Shown here: piece after piece, positions 52,791 through 64,000 of the stretch
Layout of the letters: each line of letters starts with the position of its first letter
Position numbering within the stretch: the stretch's first letter is position 1
DNA from: Calliopsis andreniformis
Taxonomy: Eukaryota > Arthropoda > Insecta > Hymenoptera > Andrenidae
Assembly: GCF_051401765.1 (NCBI RefSeq)
Contig: NW_027480422.1
Location: 15,642,001-15,706,000, forward strand
DNA length: 64,000 nt
Direction: 5' to 3'
Program-made: the position numbers and the translations under genes
Notes under the pieces: model-generated
What the model was told of the DNA's origin: nothing
Databases searched by the model: none
What the model saw: the letters and a program-made list of their open reading frames with translations, nothing else

Positions 52791-53883
52791 GTTGACTTCT
52801 AAGGCACTAACTATTCGATCTGGTGGTGCAACGCCCTAGAGTGAAGCCTAGGTTGCCCGGAACGTAGAAATGACCATCACTTTCAAACTGGTTGCAATTA
52901 TTCCTGTTATATGATGGAAAAACTGTTGTATTTTTATTGCATTTTATGCTTCGGGCATTGACTTCTAAGGTCCTAACTATTCAATCTGTTGGAACAACGC
53001 GTTAGGGTGAAGCCTAGGTCGCGCGGAAAGTAGAAATGACAATAACTTTCACACTGGTTGCAATTATTCGCTTTATACGATGGAAAAGCTGTTGCATCTT
53101 TATTGTATTTTATGATTCTGTCGTTGACGTCTAAGGCCGTAGCTAGTAGATGTGGTGGAGCAACGCACTAGAGTGACGCCTAGGTTGCCCGGAACGTGGA
53201 ATGACCATTACTTTCGCAATGTTTGCTATTGTACATTTTATACGATGAAAAAACTGTTGTACTTATATTGTATTCTATGCTTCTGGCGCTGACTTCTAGG
53301 GCCCTAACTATTCGATCTGGTGGAGCAACGCCCTAGAGTGAAGCCTAGGTTGCCTGGAACATACAAATGACCATCACTTTCACACGGGTTGCAATTATTC
53401 CTGTTATAGGACGGAATGACTGTTGTATTTTTATTGTATTTTATGCTTCAGGCGTTGACTTCTGAGGCCGTAGCTATTCGATGTAGTGGAAGGACGCCAT
53501 GAAGTGAAGCCTAGGTTGCCCGGAACGTAGAAAGGACCATAACTTTCATACTGGTTGCAATTATTCGTTTTATATGATGGAAAAACTGTTGCATTTATAT
53601 TGTATTTTATGCTGCTGGCGTTCACTTCTTAGGCCCTAACTATTCGATCTGGTGGAACAACGCCCTGGGGTGAAGCCTAGGTTGCCGGGAACGGAGAAAT
53701 GGCCATAACTTTCACACTGGTTGCTATTATTCGTTTTAAACGATGGAAAAACTGTTGCATTTTTATTGCATTTTATGCTTCGGGCACTGACTTCTAATGT
53801 CCTAACTATTCAATCTGTTGGAGCAACGCCCTAGGGTGAAGCCTAGGTTGCGCGGGATGTAGAAATGACAATAACTTTCACAC
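52791..53883 (+). repeat. Domain 2 monomers; right part recurs at 60 kb
   Basis: About 53,335-53,883 matches 59,973-60,521 at an offset of 6,638 bp (40 monomers). Shared rare changes include AGGACGGAATGACTG and GTAGTGGAAGGACGCCATGAAG. The left part is assembled from other domain 2 variants. Confidence 0.82.
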
Positions 53884-55440
53884 CGGTAGCAATTATTCGT
53901 TTTATACGATGGAAAAACAGTTCTATTTATTTTGTATTTTATGCTTCGGCCGTTGACTTCTAAGGCCCTAACTATTCGATCTGCTGCAGCAACGCCCTAG
54001 AGTGAAGCCTAGGTTGCCCGGAACGTAGAAATGACCATCACTTTCAAACTGGTTGCAATTAATCCTTTTATACGATGGAAGAACTGTTGTATTTTTATTG
54101 CATTTTATGCTTCGGGCGTTGACTTCTAAGGCCCTAACTATTCAATCTGTTGGGTCAACGCCCTAGAGTGAAGCCTAGGTTGCTCGGAATGTAGAAATGA
54201 CCATAACATTCACACTGGTTGAAATTATTCGTTTTATATGATGGAAGAACTGTTGTATTTATATTGTATTTTATGCTGCTGGCGTTCACTTCTTAGGCCC
54301 TAACTATTCGATCTGGTGGAACAACGCCCTGGGGTGAAGCCTAGGTTGCCCGGAACGTAGAAATGACCATAACTTTGACACTGGTTGCTATTATTCGTTT
54401 TATACGACGGAAAAACTGTTCTATTAATTTTGTATTTTATGCTTCGGGCGTTGACTTCTAAGGCCCTAACTGTTTGATCTGGTGAAGCAACGCCCTAGAG
54501 TGAAGCCTAGGTTGCCCGGAACGTAGAAATGACCTTAACTTTCACACGGGTTGCAATTATTCCAGTTATAGGATGGAAAGGCTGTTGTATTTTTATTGTA
54601 TTTTATGCTTCAGGCGTTGACTTCTGAGGCCGTAGCTATTCGATGTGGTGGAAGAACGCCATAGAGTGAAGCCTAGGTTGCCGGGAACGTAGAAATGACC
54701 ATAACTTTCATACTGGTTGCAATTATTCGTTTTATATGATGGAAGAAGTGTTGTATTTATATTGTATTTTATGCATCGGGCGTTGACTTCTAAGGCCCTA
54801 ACTATTCAATCTGTTGGAGCAACGCCCTAGGGTGAAGCCTAGGTTGCCCGGAAAGTAGAAATGACGTTAACTTTCACACCAGTAGCAATTATTCGTTTTA
54901 CACGACGGAAAAACTGTTATATTTATATTGTATCTTATGCTTCTGGCGCTGACTTCTTAGGCCCTAACAATTCGATCTGGAGGAACAACGCCCTAGAGAG
55001 AAGCCTAGGTTGCCTGGAACGTACAAATGACCATCACTTTCACACGGGTTGCAATTATTCCAGTTATAGGATGGAAAGGCTGTTGTATTTTTATTGTATT
55101 TTATGCTTCAGGCGTTGACTTCTGAGGCCGTAGCTATTCGATGTGGTGGAAGAACGCCATAGAGTGAAGCCTAGGTTGCCGGGAACGTATAAATGACCAT
55201 ATCTTTCATACTGGTTGCAATTATTCGTTTTATATGATGGAAGAAATGTTGTATTAATATTGTATTTTATGCTGCTGGCGTTCACTTCTTAGGCCCTAAC
55301 TAGTCGATCTGGTGGAACAACGCCCTGGAGTGAAGCCTAGGTTGCCCGGAACGTAGAAATGACCATAACTTTCACACTGGTTGCTATTATTCGTTTTATA
55401 CGATGGAAAAACTGTTATATTTATATTGTATTTTTTGCTA
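53884..55440 (+). repeat. Domain 2 block recurring at 58.2-59.8 kb, with one monomer lost
   Basis: Up to about 54,545 it matches the sequence 4,314 bp further right; after that it matches 4,480 bp further right. One whole 166 bp monomer present near 58,865-59,030 is therefore missing here, leaving an in-register fusion monomer at about 54,545 (CTTTCACAC joined to GGGTTGCAATTATTCCAG). Confidence 0.83.
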
Positions 55441-56520
55441 CCGGCGTTGACTTCTAAGGCCCTAACTATTCGATCTGGTGGAGCAACGCCCTAGAGTGAA
55501 GCCGAGGTTGCCCGGAACGTAGAAATGACAATCACTTTCAAACTGGTTGCAATTATTCCGGTTATATGATGGAAAAACTGTTGTATCTTTATTGTACTTT
55601 ATGTTTCGAGCTTTGACTTCTAAGGCCCTAACTATTCGATCTGGTGGAGCAGCGCCCTAGAGTGAAGCCTAGGTTGCCCGGAACGTAGAAGTGGCCATTA
55701 CGTTCACATTGGATGCAATTATGCGTTCTATACGATGGGAAAACTGCTGTATTTATATTGTATTTTATGATTCTGGCGTTGACTTCTTAGGCCCTAACTA
55801 TTCGACCTGGTGGAGCAATGCCCTAGAGTGAAGCCTAGGTTGCCGGGAACGTAGAAATGACCGTTACTTTCACATTGTTTGCAATTATTCAGTATATACG
55901 ATGGAAAAACTGTTTAATTGTATTGTATTTTATGCTTCTGGCGTTGACTTCTAAGGCCATATCTATTCGATGTGGTGTAGCAACGCCCTAGTGTGAACCC
56001 TAGGTTGCCCGGTACGTAGAAATGGCCATAACTTTCACGCTGGTTGCAATTATTCCTGTTATACGATGGAAGGACTGTTGCATTGTTATTGTATTTTATG
56101 CTTCTGGCGTTGACTTCTCAGGCCCTAACTATTCGGTCTGGTGGAGCAAAGGCCTAGAGTGAAGCCTAGGTTGCCCGGAACGTAGAAATGACCTTAGCTT
56201 TCATACTGGATGCAATTATTTGTTTTATGCGATGGAAAAACTGTTGTAATTATATTGTATTTTATGCTTGTGGCGATGACTTCTTAGGCCCTAACTATTC
56301 GGTTTGGTGTAGCAACGCCCTAGGGTGAAGCCTAGGTTGCCCCGAACGTAGAAATGGCAATGTCTTTCACGCTGGTTGCAATGATTCCTGTTATACGATG
56401 GAAAAACTGTTGTATTTTTATTGTATTTTATGCTTCAGGCGTTGTCTTCTAAAGTCGCAGCTATTCGACGTGGTGGAGCAACGCCCTAGAGTGAAGCCTA
56501 GGTTGACCGGAACGTAGAAA
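55441..56520 (+). repeat. Island of diverged monomers without close relatives in the window
   Basis: About six and a half monomers carry private changes such as CTGTTTAATTG, TTTCGAGCTTTGAC and GTTTGGTGTAGCAACG. I found no near-identical copy elsewhere in the window, while both flanks are recent domain 2 duplicates. It is ordinary satellite sequence in phase; no gene or foreign element is visible. Confidence 0.72.
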
Positions 56521-59500
56521 TGACCATCACTTTCAAACTGGTTGCAATTAATCCTTTTATACGATGGAAGAACTGTTGTATTTTTATTGCATTTTATGCT
56601 TCGGGCGTTGACTTCTAAGGCCCTAACTATTCAATCTGTTGGGTCAACGCCCTAGAGTGAAGCCTAGGTTGCTCGGAATGTAGAAATGACCATAACATTC
56701 ACACTGGTTGAAATTATTCGTTTTATATGATGGAAGAACTGTTGTATTTATATTGTATTTTATGCTGCTGGCGTTCACTTCTTAGGCCCTAACTATTCGA
56801 TCTGGTGGAACAACGCCCTGGGGTGAAGCCTAGGTTGCCCGGAACGTAGAAATGACCATAACTTTGACACTGGTTGCTATTATTCGTTTTATGCGATGGA
56901 AAGACTGTTATATTTATATTGTACTTTATGCTTCTGGCGTTGCCTTCTTAGGCCCTAACTGTTCGATCTGGTGGAACAACGCCCTAGAGTGAAGCCTAGG
57001 TTACCCGGAAGGTAGAAACGACCAGTACTTTCACACTGTTTGCAGTGACTCCTGTTATACGATGGAAAAACTGTTGCATCTTTATTGAATTTTATGCTTC
57101 TGGCGTTTACTTCTAAGGCCCTAACTATTCTATCTTGTGTATCAACACCCTAGAGTGAAGCCTAGGTTGCTCGGAATGTAAAAATGACCATAACATTCAC
57201 ACTGGTTGAAATTATTCGTTTTATACGATGGAAAAGCTGTTGTATTTAAATTGTATTTTATGCTTCTGGCGTTGATTTCTTAGGCCCTAACTATTCAACC
57301 TGGTGGAGCAACACCCTAGAGTGAGGCCTAGGTTGCCCGGAACGTAGAAATGACCATCACTTCCATCCTGGTAGCAATCATTCGTTTTATACGATGGAAA
57401 AACTGTTGTATTTTTATTGCATTTTATGCTTCGGGCACTGACTTATAAGGTCCTAACTATTCAATCTGTTGGAGCAACGCCCTAGGTTGAAGCCTAGGTT
57501 GCCCGGAATGTAGAAGTGACAATAACTTTCACACTGGTTGCAATTATTCATTTTATACGATGGAAAAACTGTTGTATTTATATTGTATTTTATGCTGCTG
57601 GCGTTCACTTCTTAGGCCCTAACTATTCGATCTGGTGGAACAACACCCTGGGGTGAAGCCTAGGTTGCCCGGAACGTAGAAATGACCATCACTTCCATCC
57701 TGGTAGCAATCATTCGTTTTATACGATGGAAAAACTGTTGTATTTATATTGTATTTTATGCTGCTGGCGTTCACTTCTTAGGCCCTAACTATTCGATCTG
57801 GTGGAACAACGCCCTGGGGTGAAGCCTTGGTTGCCGCGAACGGAGAAATGACCATAACTTTCACACTGGTTGCTATTATTCGTTTTATACGATGGAAAAG
57901 CTGTTGCATCTTTATTGTATTTAATGCTTCTGTCGTTGACGTCTAAGGCCGTAGCTATTAGATGTGGTGGAGCAACGCACTAGAGTGACGCCTAGGTTGC
58001 CCGGAACGTGGAATGACCATTACTTTCGCAATGTTTGCAATTATTCATTTTATACGTTGGAAAAACTGTTGTACTTATACTGTATTTTATGCTTCTGGCG
58101 TTGACCTCGTATGCCACAACTATTCCATCTGGTGGAACAACGCCCTAGGGTGAAGCCTAGGTTGCCCGGAACGTAGAAATGGAAATAACTTTCACACCGG
58201 TAGCAATTATTCGTTTTATACGATGGAAAAACAGTTCTATTTATTTGGTATTTTATGCTTCGGCCGTTGACTTCTAAGGCCCTAACTATTCGATCTGCTG
58301 GAGCAACGCCCTAGAGTGAAGCCTAGGTTGCCCGGAACGTAGAAATGACCATCACTTTCAAACTGGTTGCAATTAATCCTTTTATACGATGGAAGAACTG
58401 TTGTATTTTTATTGCATTTTATGCTTCGGGCGTTGACTTCTAAGGCCCTAACTATTCAATCTGTTGGGTCAACGCCCTAGAGTGAAGCCTAGGTTGCTCG
58501 GAATGTAGAAATGACCATAACATTCACACTGGTTGAAATTATTCGTTTTATATGATGGAAGAACTGTTGTATTTATATTGTATTTTATGCTGCTGGCGTT
58601 CACTTCTTAGGCCCTAACTATTCGATCTGGTGGAACAACGCCCTGGGGTGAAGCCTAGGTTGCCCGGAACGTAGAAATGACCATAACTTTGACACTGGTT
58701 GCTATTATTCGTTTTATACGATGGAAAAACTGTTCTATTAATTTTGTATTTTATGCTTCGGGCGTTGACTTCTAAGGCCCTAACTGTTTGATCTGGTGAA
58801 GCAACGCCCTAGAGTGAAGCCTAGGTTGCCCGGAACGTAGAAATGACCTTAACTTTCACACTGGATGCTATTATTCGTTCTATACGATGGAAAAACTGTT
58901 ATATTTATATTGTATCTTATGCTTCTGTCGATGACTTCTTAGGCCCTAACAATTCGATCTCGTGGAACAACGCCCTAGAGTGAAGCCTAGGTTGCCTGGA
59001 ACATACAAATGACCATCACTTTCACACGGGTTGCAATTATTCCAGTTATAGGATGGAAAGGCAGTTGTATTTTTATTGTATTTTATGCTTCAGGCGTTGA
59101 CTTCTGAGGCCGTAGCTATTCGATGTGGTGGAAGAACGCCATAGAGTGAAGCCTAGGTTGCCGGGAACGTAGAAATGACCATAACTTTCATACTGGTTGC
59201 AATTATCCGTTTTATATGATGGAAGAAGTGTTGTATTTATATTGTATTTTATGCATCGGGCGTTGACTTCTAAGGCCCTAACTATTCAATCTGTTGGAGC
59301 AACGCCCTAGTGTGAAGCCTAGGTTGCCCGGAAAGTAGAAATGACGTTAACTTTCACACCAGTAGCAATTATTCGTTTTACACGACGGAAAAACTGTTAT
59401 ATTTATATTGTATCTTATGCTTCTGGCGCTGACTTCTTAGGCCCTAACAATTCGATCTGGTGGAACAACGCCCTAGAGAGAAGCCTAGGTTGCCTGGAAC

Positions 59501-60521
59501 GTACAAATGACCATCACTTTCACAGGGGTTGCAATTATTCCAGTTATAGGATGGAAAGGCTGTTGTATTTTTATTGTATTTTATGCTTCAGGCGTTGACT
59601 TCTGAGGCCGTAGCTATTCGATGTGGTGGAAGAACGCCATAGAGTGAAGCCTAGGTTGCCGGGAACGTATAAATGACCATAACTTTCATACTGGTTGCAA
59701 TTATTCGTTTTATATGATGGAAGAAATGTTGTATTTATATTGTATTTTATGCTGCTGGCGTTCACTTCTTAGGCCCTAACTATTCGATCTGGTGGAACAA
59801 CGCCCTAGAGTGAAGCCTAGGTTGCCCGGAACGTAGAAATGACCTTAACTTTCACACTGGATGCTATTATTCGTTCTATACGATGGAAAAACTGTTATAT
59901 TTATATTGTATCTTATGCTTCTGGCGATGACTTCTTAGGCCCTAACAATTCGATCTCGTGGAACAACGCCCTAGAGTGAAGCCTAGGTTGCCTGGAACAT
60001 ACAAATGACCATCACTTTCACACGGGTTGCAATTATTCCTGTTATAGGACGGAATGACTGTTGTATTTTTATTGTATTTTATGCTTCAGGCGTTGACTTC
60101 TGAGGCCGTAGCTATTCGATGTAGTGGAAGGACGCCATGAAGTGAAGCCTAGGTTGCCCGGAACGTAGAAAGGACCATAACTTTCATACTGGTTGCAATT
60201 ATTCGTTTTATATGATGGAAAAACTGTTGCATTTATATTGTATTTTATGCTGCTGGCGTTCACTTCTTAGGCCCTAACTATTCGATCTGGTGGAACAACG
60301 CCCTGGGGTGAAGCCTAGGTTGCCGGGAACGGAGAAATGACCATAACTTTCACACTGGTTGCTATTATTCGTTTTATACGATGGAAAAACTGTTGCATTT
60401 TTATTGCATTTTATGCTTCGGGCACTGACTTCTAATGTCCTAACTATTCAATGTGTTGGAGCAACGCCCTAGGGTGAAGCCTAGGTTGCGCGGGATGTAG
60501 AAATGACAATAACTTTCACAC
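56521..60521 (+). repeat. Reshuffled domain 2 monomers
   Basis: The order of variants repeats that of the 6,970 bp unit in part. About 56,940-57,550 follows 38,851-39,470, and about 58,100-59,200 follows 39,680-40,790. Insertions, losses and swaps of whole monomers separate these runs. About 59,973-60,521 matches 53,335-53,883. No gene is visible. Confidence 0.82.
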
Positions 60522-61112
60522 TGGTTGCAATTATTCGTTTTATACGATGGAAAAGCTGTTGCATCTTTATTGTATTTTATGCTTCTGTCGTTGACGTCTA
60601 AGGCCGTAGCTATTAGATGTGGTGGAGCAACGCACTAGAGTGACGCCTAGTTTGCCCGGAACGTGGAATGACCATTACTTTCGCAATGTTTGCAATTATT
60701 CATTTTATACGATGGAAAAACTGTTGTACTTATATTGTATTTTATGCTTCTGGCGTTGACTTCTTATGCCCTAACTATTCCATCTGGTGGAACAACGCCC
60801 TAGAGTGAAGCCTAGGTTGCCCGCAACGTAGAAATGAATATAACTTTCACACCGGTAGCAATTATTCGTTTTATACGATAGAAAAACAGTTCTATTTATT
60901 TTGTATTTTATGCTACGGCCGTTGACTTCTAAGGCGCTAACTATTCAATCTGTTGAAGCAACGCCCTAGGGTGAAGCCTAGGTTGCCCGGAAAGTAGAAA
61001 TGACCATAACTTTCATACAGCTTGCAATTATTCGTTTTATTCGATGGAAAAACTGTTGTATTTATATTGTATTTTATAGTTCGGGCGTTGACTTCTAAGG
61101 CCCTAACTATTC
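60522..61112 (+). repeat. Domain 2 monomers
   Basis: About 3.5 monomers of domain 2 type; the right part resembles 38,274-38,545 (the ACGATAGAAAAACAG and GCTACGGCCG variants). Confidence 0.78.
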
Positions 61113-62951
61113 AATCTGTTGGATCAACGCCCTAGAGTGAAGCCTAGGTTGCTCGGAATGTAGAAATGACCATAACATTCACACTGGTGAAATTATTCGT
61201 TTTATACGATGGAAATGCTATTGTATTTATATTGTATTTTATGCAGCAGGCGTTCACTTCTTAGGCCCTAACTATTCGATCTGGTGGAACAACGCCCTGG
61301 GGTGAAGCCTAGGTTGCCGGGAACGTAGAAATTACCTTAACTTTCACACTGGTCGCAATTATTCGTTTTATACGATGGAGAAACTGTTATATTTATATTG
61401 TATTTTATGCTTCTGGCGTTGCCTTCTTAGGCCATAGCTGTTCGATCTGGTGGAACAACGCCCTAGAGTGAAGCCTAGGTTGCCCGGAACGTACAAATGA
61501 CCATAACTTTCACTCTGGTTGCTATTATTCCTTCTATACGATATAAAAACTGTTATATTTATATTGTATCTTATGCTTCTGGCGTTGACTTCTTAGGCCC
61601 TAACAATTCGATCTGGTGGAACAACGCCCTAGAGTGAAGCCTAGGTTGCCTGGAACGTACAAATGACCAGCACTTTCACACGGGTTGCAATTATTCCTAT
61701 TATAGGATGGAAAGACTGTTGTATTTATATTGTATTTTATGCTGCTGGCGTTCACTTCTTAGGCCCTAACTATTCGATGTGGTGGTACAACGCCCTGGGG
61801 TGAAGCCTAGGTTGCCGGGAACGTAGAAATTACCTTAACTTTCACACTGGTTGCTATTATTCGTTCTATACGATGGAAAAACTGTAATATTTATATTGTA
61901 TCTTATGCGTCTGGCGTTGACTTCTTAGCCCCTAACAATTCGATGTGGTGGAACAACGCCCAGGGGTGAAGCCTAGGTTGCCCGGAACGTAGAAATGACC
62001 ATAACTTTAACACTGGTTGCTATTATTCGTTTTATGCGATGGAAAAACTGTTATATTTATATTGTACTTTATGCTTGTGGCGTTGCCTTCTTCGGCCCTA
62101 ACTGTTCTATCTGGTGGAACAACGCCCTAGAGTGAAGTCTAGGTTACCCGGAATGTAGAAACGACCAGTATTTTCACACTGTTTGCAGAGTCTCCTGTTA
62201 TACGATGGAAAAACTGTTGCATCTTTATTGAATTTTATGCTTCTGGCGTTTACTTCTAAGGCCCTAACTATTCTATCTGGTGTATCAACGCCCTAGAGTG
62301 AAGCCTAGGTTGCTCGGAATGTAAAAATGACCATAACATTCACACTGGTTGAAATTATTCGTTTTATACGATGGAAAAGCTGTTGTATTTAAATTGTATT
62401 TTATGCTTCTGGCGTTGATTTCTTAGGCCCTAACTATTCAACCTGGTGGAACAACACCCTAGAGTGAGGCCTAGGTTGCCCGCAACGTAGAAATGACCAT
62501 CACTTCCATCCTGGTAGCAATCATTCGTTTTATACGATGGAAAAACTGTTGTATTTATATTGTATTTTATGCTGCTGGCGTTCACTTCTTAGGCCCTAAC
62601 TATTCGATCTGGTGGAACAACGCCCTGGGGTGAAGCCTAGGTTGCCGGGAACGGAGAAATGACCATAACTTTCACACTGGTTGCTATTATTCGTTTTATA
62701 CGATGGAAAAACTGTTGCATCTTTATTGTATTTTATGCTTCTGTCGTTGACGTCTAAGGCCGTAGCTATTAGATGTGGTGGAGCAATGCACTAGAGTGAC
62801 GCCTAGGTTGCCCGGAACGTGGAATGACCATTACTTTCGCAATGTTTGCAATTATTCATTTTATACGATGGAAAAACTGTTGTACTTATATTGTATTTTA
62901 TGCTTCTGGCGTTGACTTCTTATGCCCTAACAATTCCATCTGGTGGAACAA
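61113..62951 (+). repeat. 11-monomer block, third copy
   Basis: It matches 43,857-45,695 at a constant offset of 17,256 bp, and so also matches 50,827-52,665. Shared rare changes include CACACTGGTGAAATTATTC (a short deletion) and ACGATATAAAAACTG. It differs from the two others at more sites than they differ from each other. Confidence 0.83.
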
Positions 62952-64000
62952 CGCCCTAGGGTGAAGCCTAGGTTGCCCGGAACGTAGAAATGGAAATAAC
63001 TTTCACACCGGTAGCAATTATTCGTTTTATACGATGGAAAAACAGTTCTATTTATTTTGTATTTTATGCTTCGGCCGTTGACTTCTAAGGCCCTAACTAT
63101 TCGATCTGCTGGACCAACGCCCTAGAGTGAAGCCTAGGTTGCCCGGAACGTAGAAATGACCATCACTTTCAAACTGGTTGCAATTAATCCTTTTATACGA
63201 TGGAAGAACTGTTGTATTTTTATTGCATTTTATGCTTCGGGCGTTGACTTCTAAGGCCCTAACTATTCAATCTGTTGGGTCAACGCCCTAGAGTGAAGCC
63301 TAGGTTGCTCGGAATGTAGAAATGACCATAACATTCACACTGGTTGAAATTATTCGTTTTATATGATGGAAGAACTGTTGTATTTATATTGTATTTTATG
63401 CTGCTGGCGTTCACTTCTTAGGCCCTAACTATTCGACCTGGTGGAAGAACGCCCTGGGGTGAAGCCTAGGTTGCCCGGAACGTAGAAATGACCATAACTT
63501 TGACACTGGTAGCTATTATTCGTTTTATACGATGGAAAAACTGTTCTATTAATTTTGTATTTTATGCTTCGGGCGTTGAATTCTAAGGCCCTAACTGTTT
63601 GATCTGGTGAAGCAACGCCCTAGAGTGAAGCCTAGGTTGCCCGGAACGTAGAAATGACCTTAACTTTCAGACTGGATGCTATTATTCGTTCTATACGATG
63701 GAAAAACTGTTATATTTATATTGTATCTTATGCTTCTGGCGATGACTTCTTAGGCCCTAACAATTCGATCTCGTGGAACAACGCTCTCGAGTGAAGCCTA
63801 GGTTGCCTGGAACATACAAATGACCATCACTTTCACACGGGTTGCAATTATTCCAGTTATAGGATGGAAAGGCTGTTGTATTTTTATTGTATTTTATGCT
63901 TCAGGCGTTGACTTCTGAGGCCGTAGCTATTCGATGTGGTGGAAGAACGTCATAGAGTGAAGCCTAGGTTGCCGGGAACGTAGAAATGACCATAACTTTC
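62952..64000 (+). repeat. Domain 2 monomers, cut by the right window edge
   Basis: These six or so monomers match 22,810-23,858 at an offset of 40,142 bp up to the last base of the window. The array continues beyond the window. Confidence 0.85.

Larger units (their letters stand above)
1..64000 (+). repeat. Satellite DNA array, ~166 bp monomer, filling the window
   Basis: Every part of the window can be read as the same unit of about 166 bp. Landmarks recur in a fixed order: CCTAGG, TTGCCCGGAACGTAGAAATG, a CTTTCACACTGG-like block, TATACGATGGAAAA, an AT-rich TGTATTTATATTGTATTTTATG-like block, GGCGTTGACTTCT, CTAACTATTCGAT and GGTGGAGCAACGCCCTAGAG. About 386 monomers fit in 64 kb. All lie in the same orientation, and I saw no inverted block and no foreign insert. 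Monomers differ from each other by substitutions and occasional 1-8 bp indels. A unit near nucleosome length, repeated for tens of kilobases, is typical of eukaryotic centromeric or pericentromeric satellite; that location is inference. The family was not recognised as any named satellite. Confidence 0.97.

Noticed and set aside
1..64000. CRISPR array
   Set aside because: The regular spacing might suggest repeats and spacers, but the whole 166 bp unit is similar from copy to copy. There are no unique spacers between short identical repeats and no cas genes.
1..64000. tRNA, 5S rRNA or SINE-derived origin of the monomer
   Set aside because: Segments such as GGTGGAGCAACGCC were considered as promoter box relics, but I could not align A and B boxes at proper spacing or fold a cloverleaf.
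1..64000. Assignment to a named satellite or species
   Set aside because: The 166 bp length fits many plant and animal satellites, but the sequence was not recognised and length alone is not evidence.

Overview
The whole 64 kb window is one uninterrupted array of a tandemly repeated satellite DNA with a monomer of about 166 bp. All copies that I followed lie head to tail in the same orientation. I find no convincing protein-coding gene, tRNA, rRNA, CRISPR array or transposon. A long, purely monomeric array with nested multi-monomer duplications points to a eukaryotic chromosome, most likely centromeric or pericentromeric heterochromatin. The species and the satellite family are not recognised. 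The monomer is about 41% GC, carries one CCTAGG palindrome in most copies, and has about seven CpG sites in the by-eye consensus, so CpG is not depleted.

Layout. Domain 1 (about 1-37,968) is a mosaic of fairly diverged monomers with several generations of local duplication. The first is a 3,314 bp (20-monomer) tandem unit at 1-5,585, cut by the left window edge. A heterogeneous stretch follows (5,586-16,922). Next comes a nested block with a 1,660 bp (10-monomer) period and an inner 498 bp (3-monomer) period (16,923-22,773). The rest is a cascade of overlapping duplications with offsets of 2,321, 2,155, 4,142, 4,474 and 2,487 bp (26,205-37,968). Domain 2 (37,969-64,000) uses a different, more homogeneous set of monomer variants. 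It is dominated by a nearly perfect 6,970 bp (42-monomer) tandem duplication at 38,851-45,820 and 45,821-52,790, followed by reshuffled pieces of the same variants to the right edge. One block of domain 2 type (about 22,774-24,340) sits inside domain 1 and closely matches the last 1.1 kb of the window.

Nearly all offsets between copies are whole numbers of monomers, apart from a few single-base indels. The array has therefore evolved by in-register exchange (unequal crossing-over, gene conversion or replication slippage between monomers) rather than by transposition. There is no single higher-order period as in classic alpha satellite; the structure is irregular and multi-scale. The short open reading frames (up to 142 codons) are a by-product of the repeat. 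They recur at the same monomer positions and, because 166 is not a multiple of 3, the frame changes at each monomer boundary. Block edges were found by eye and should be taken as good to roughly 10-30 bp.
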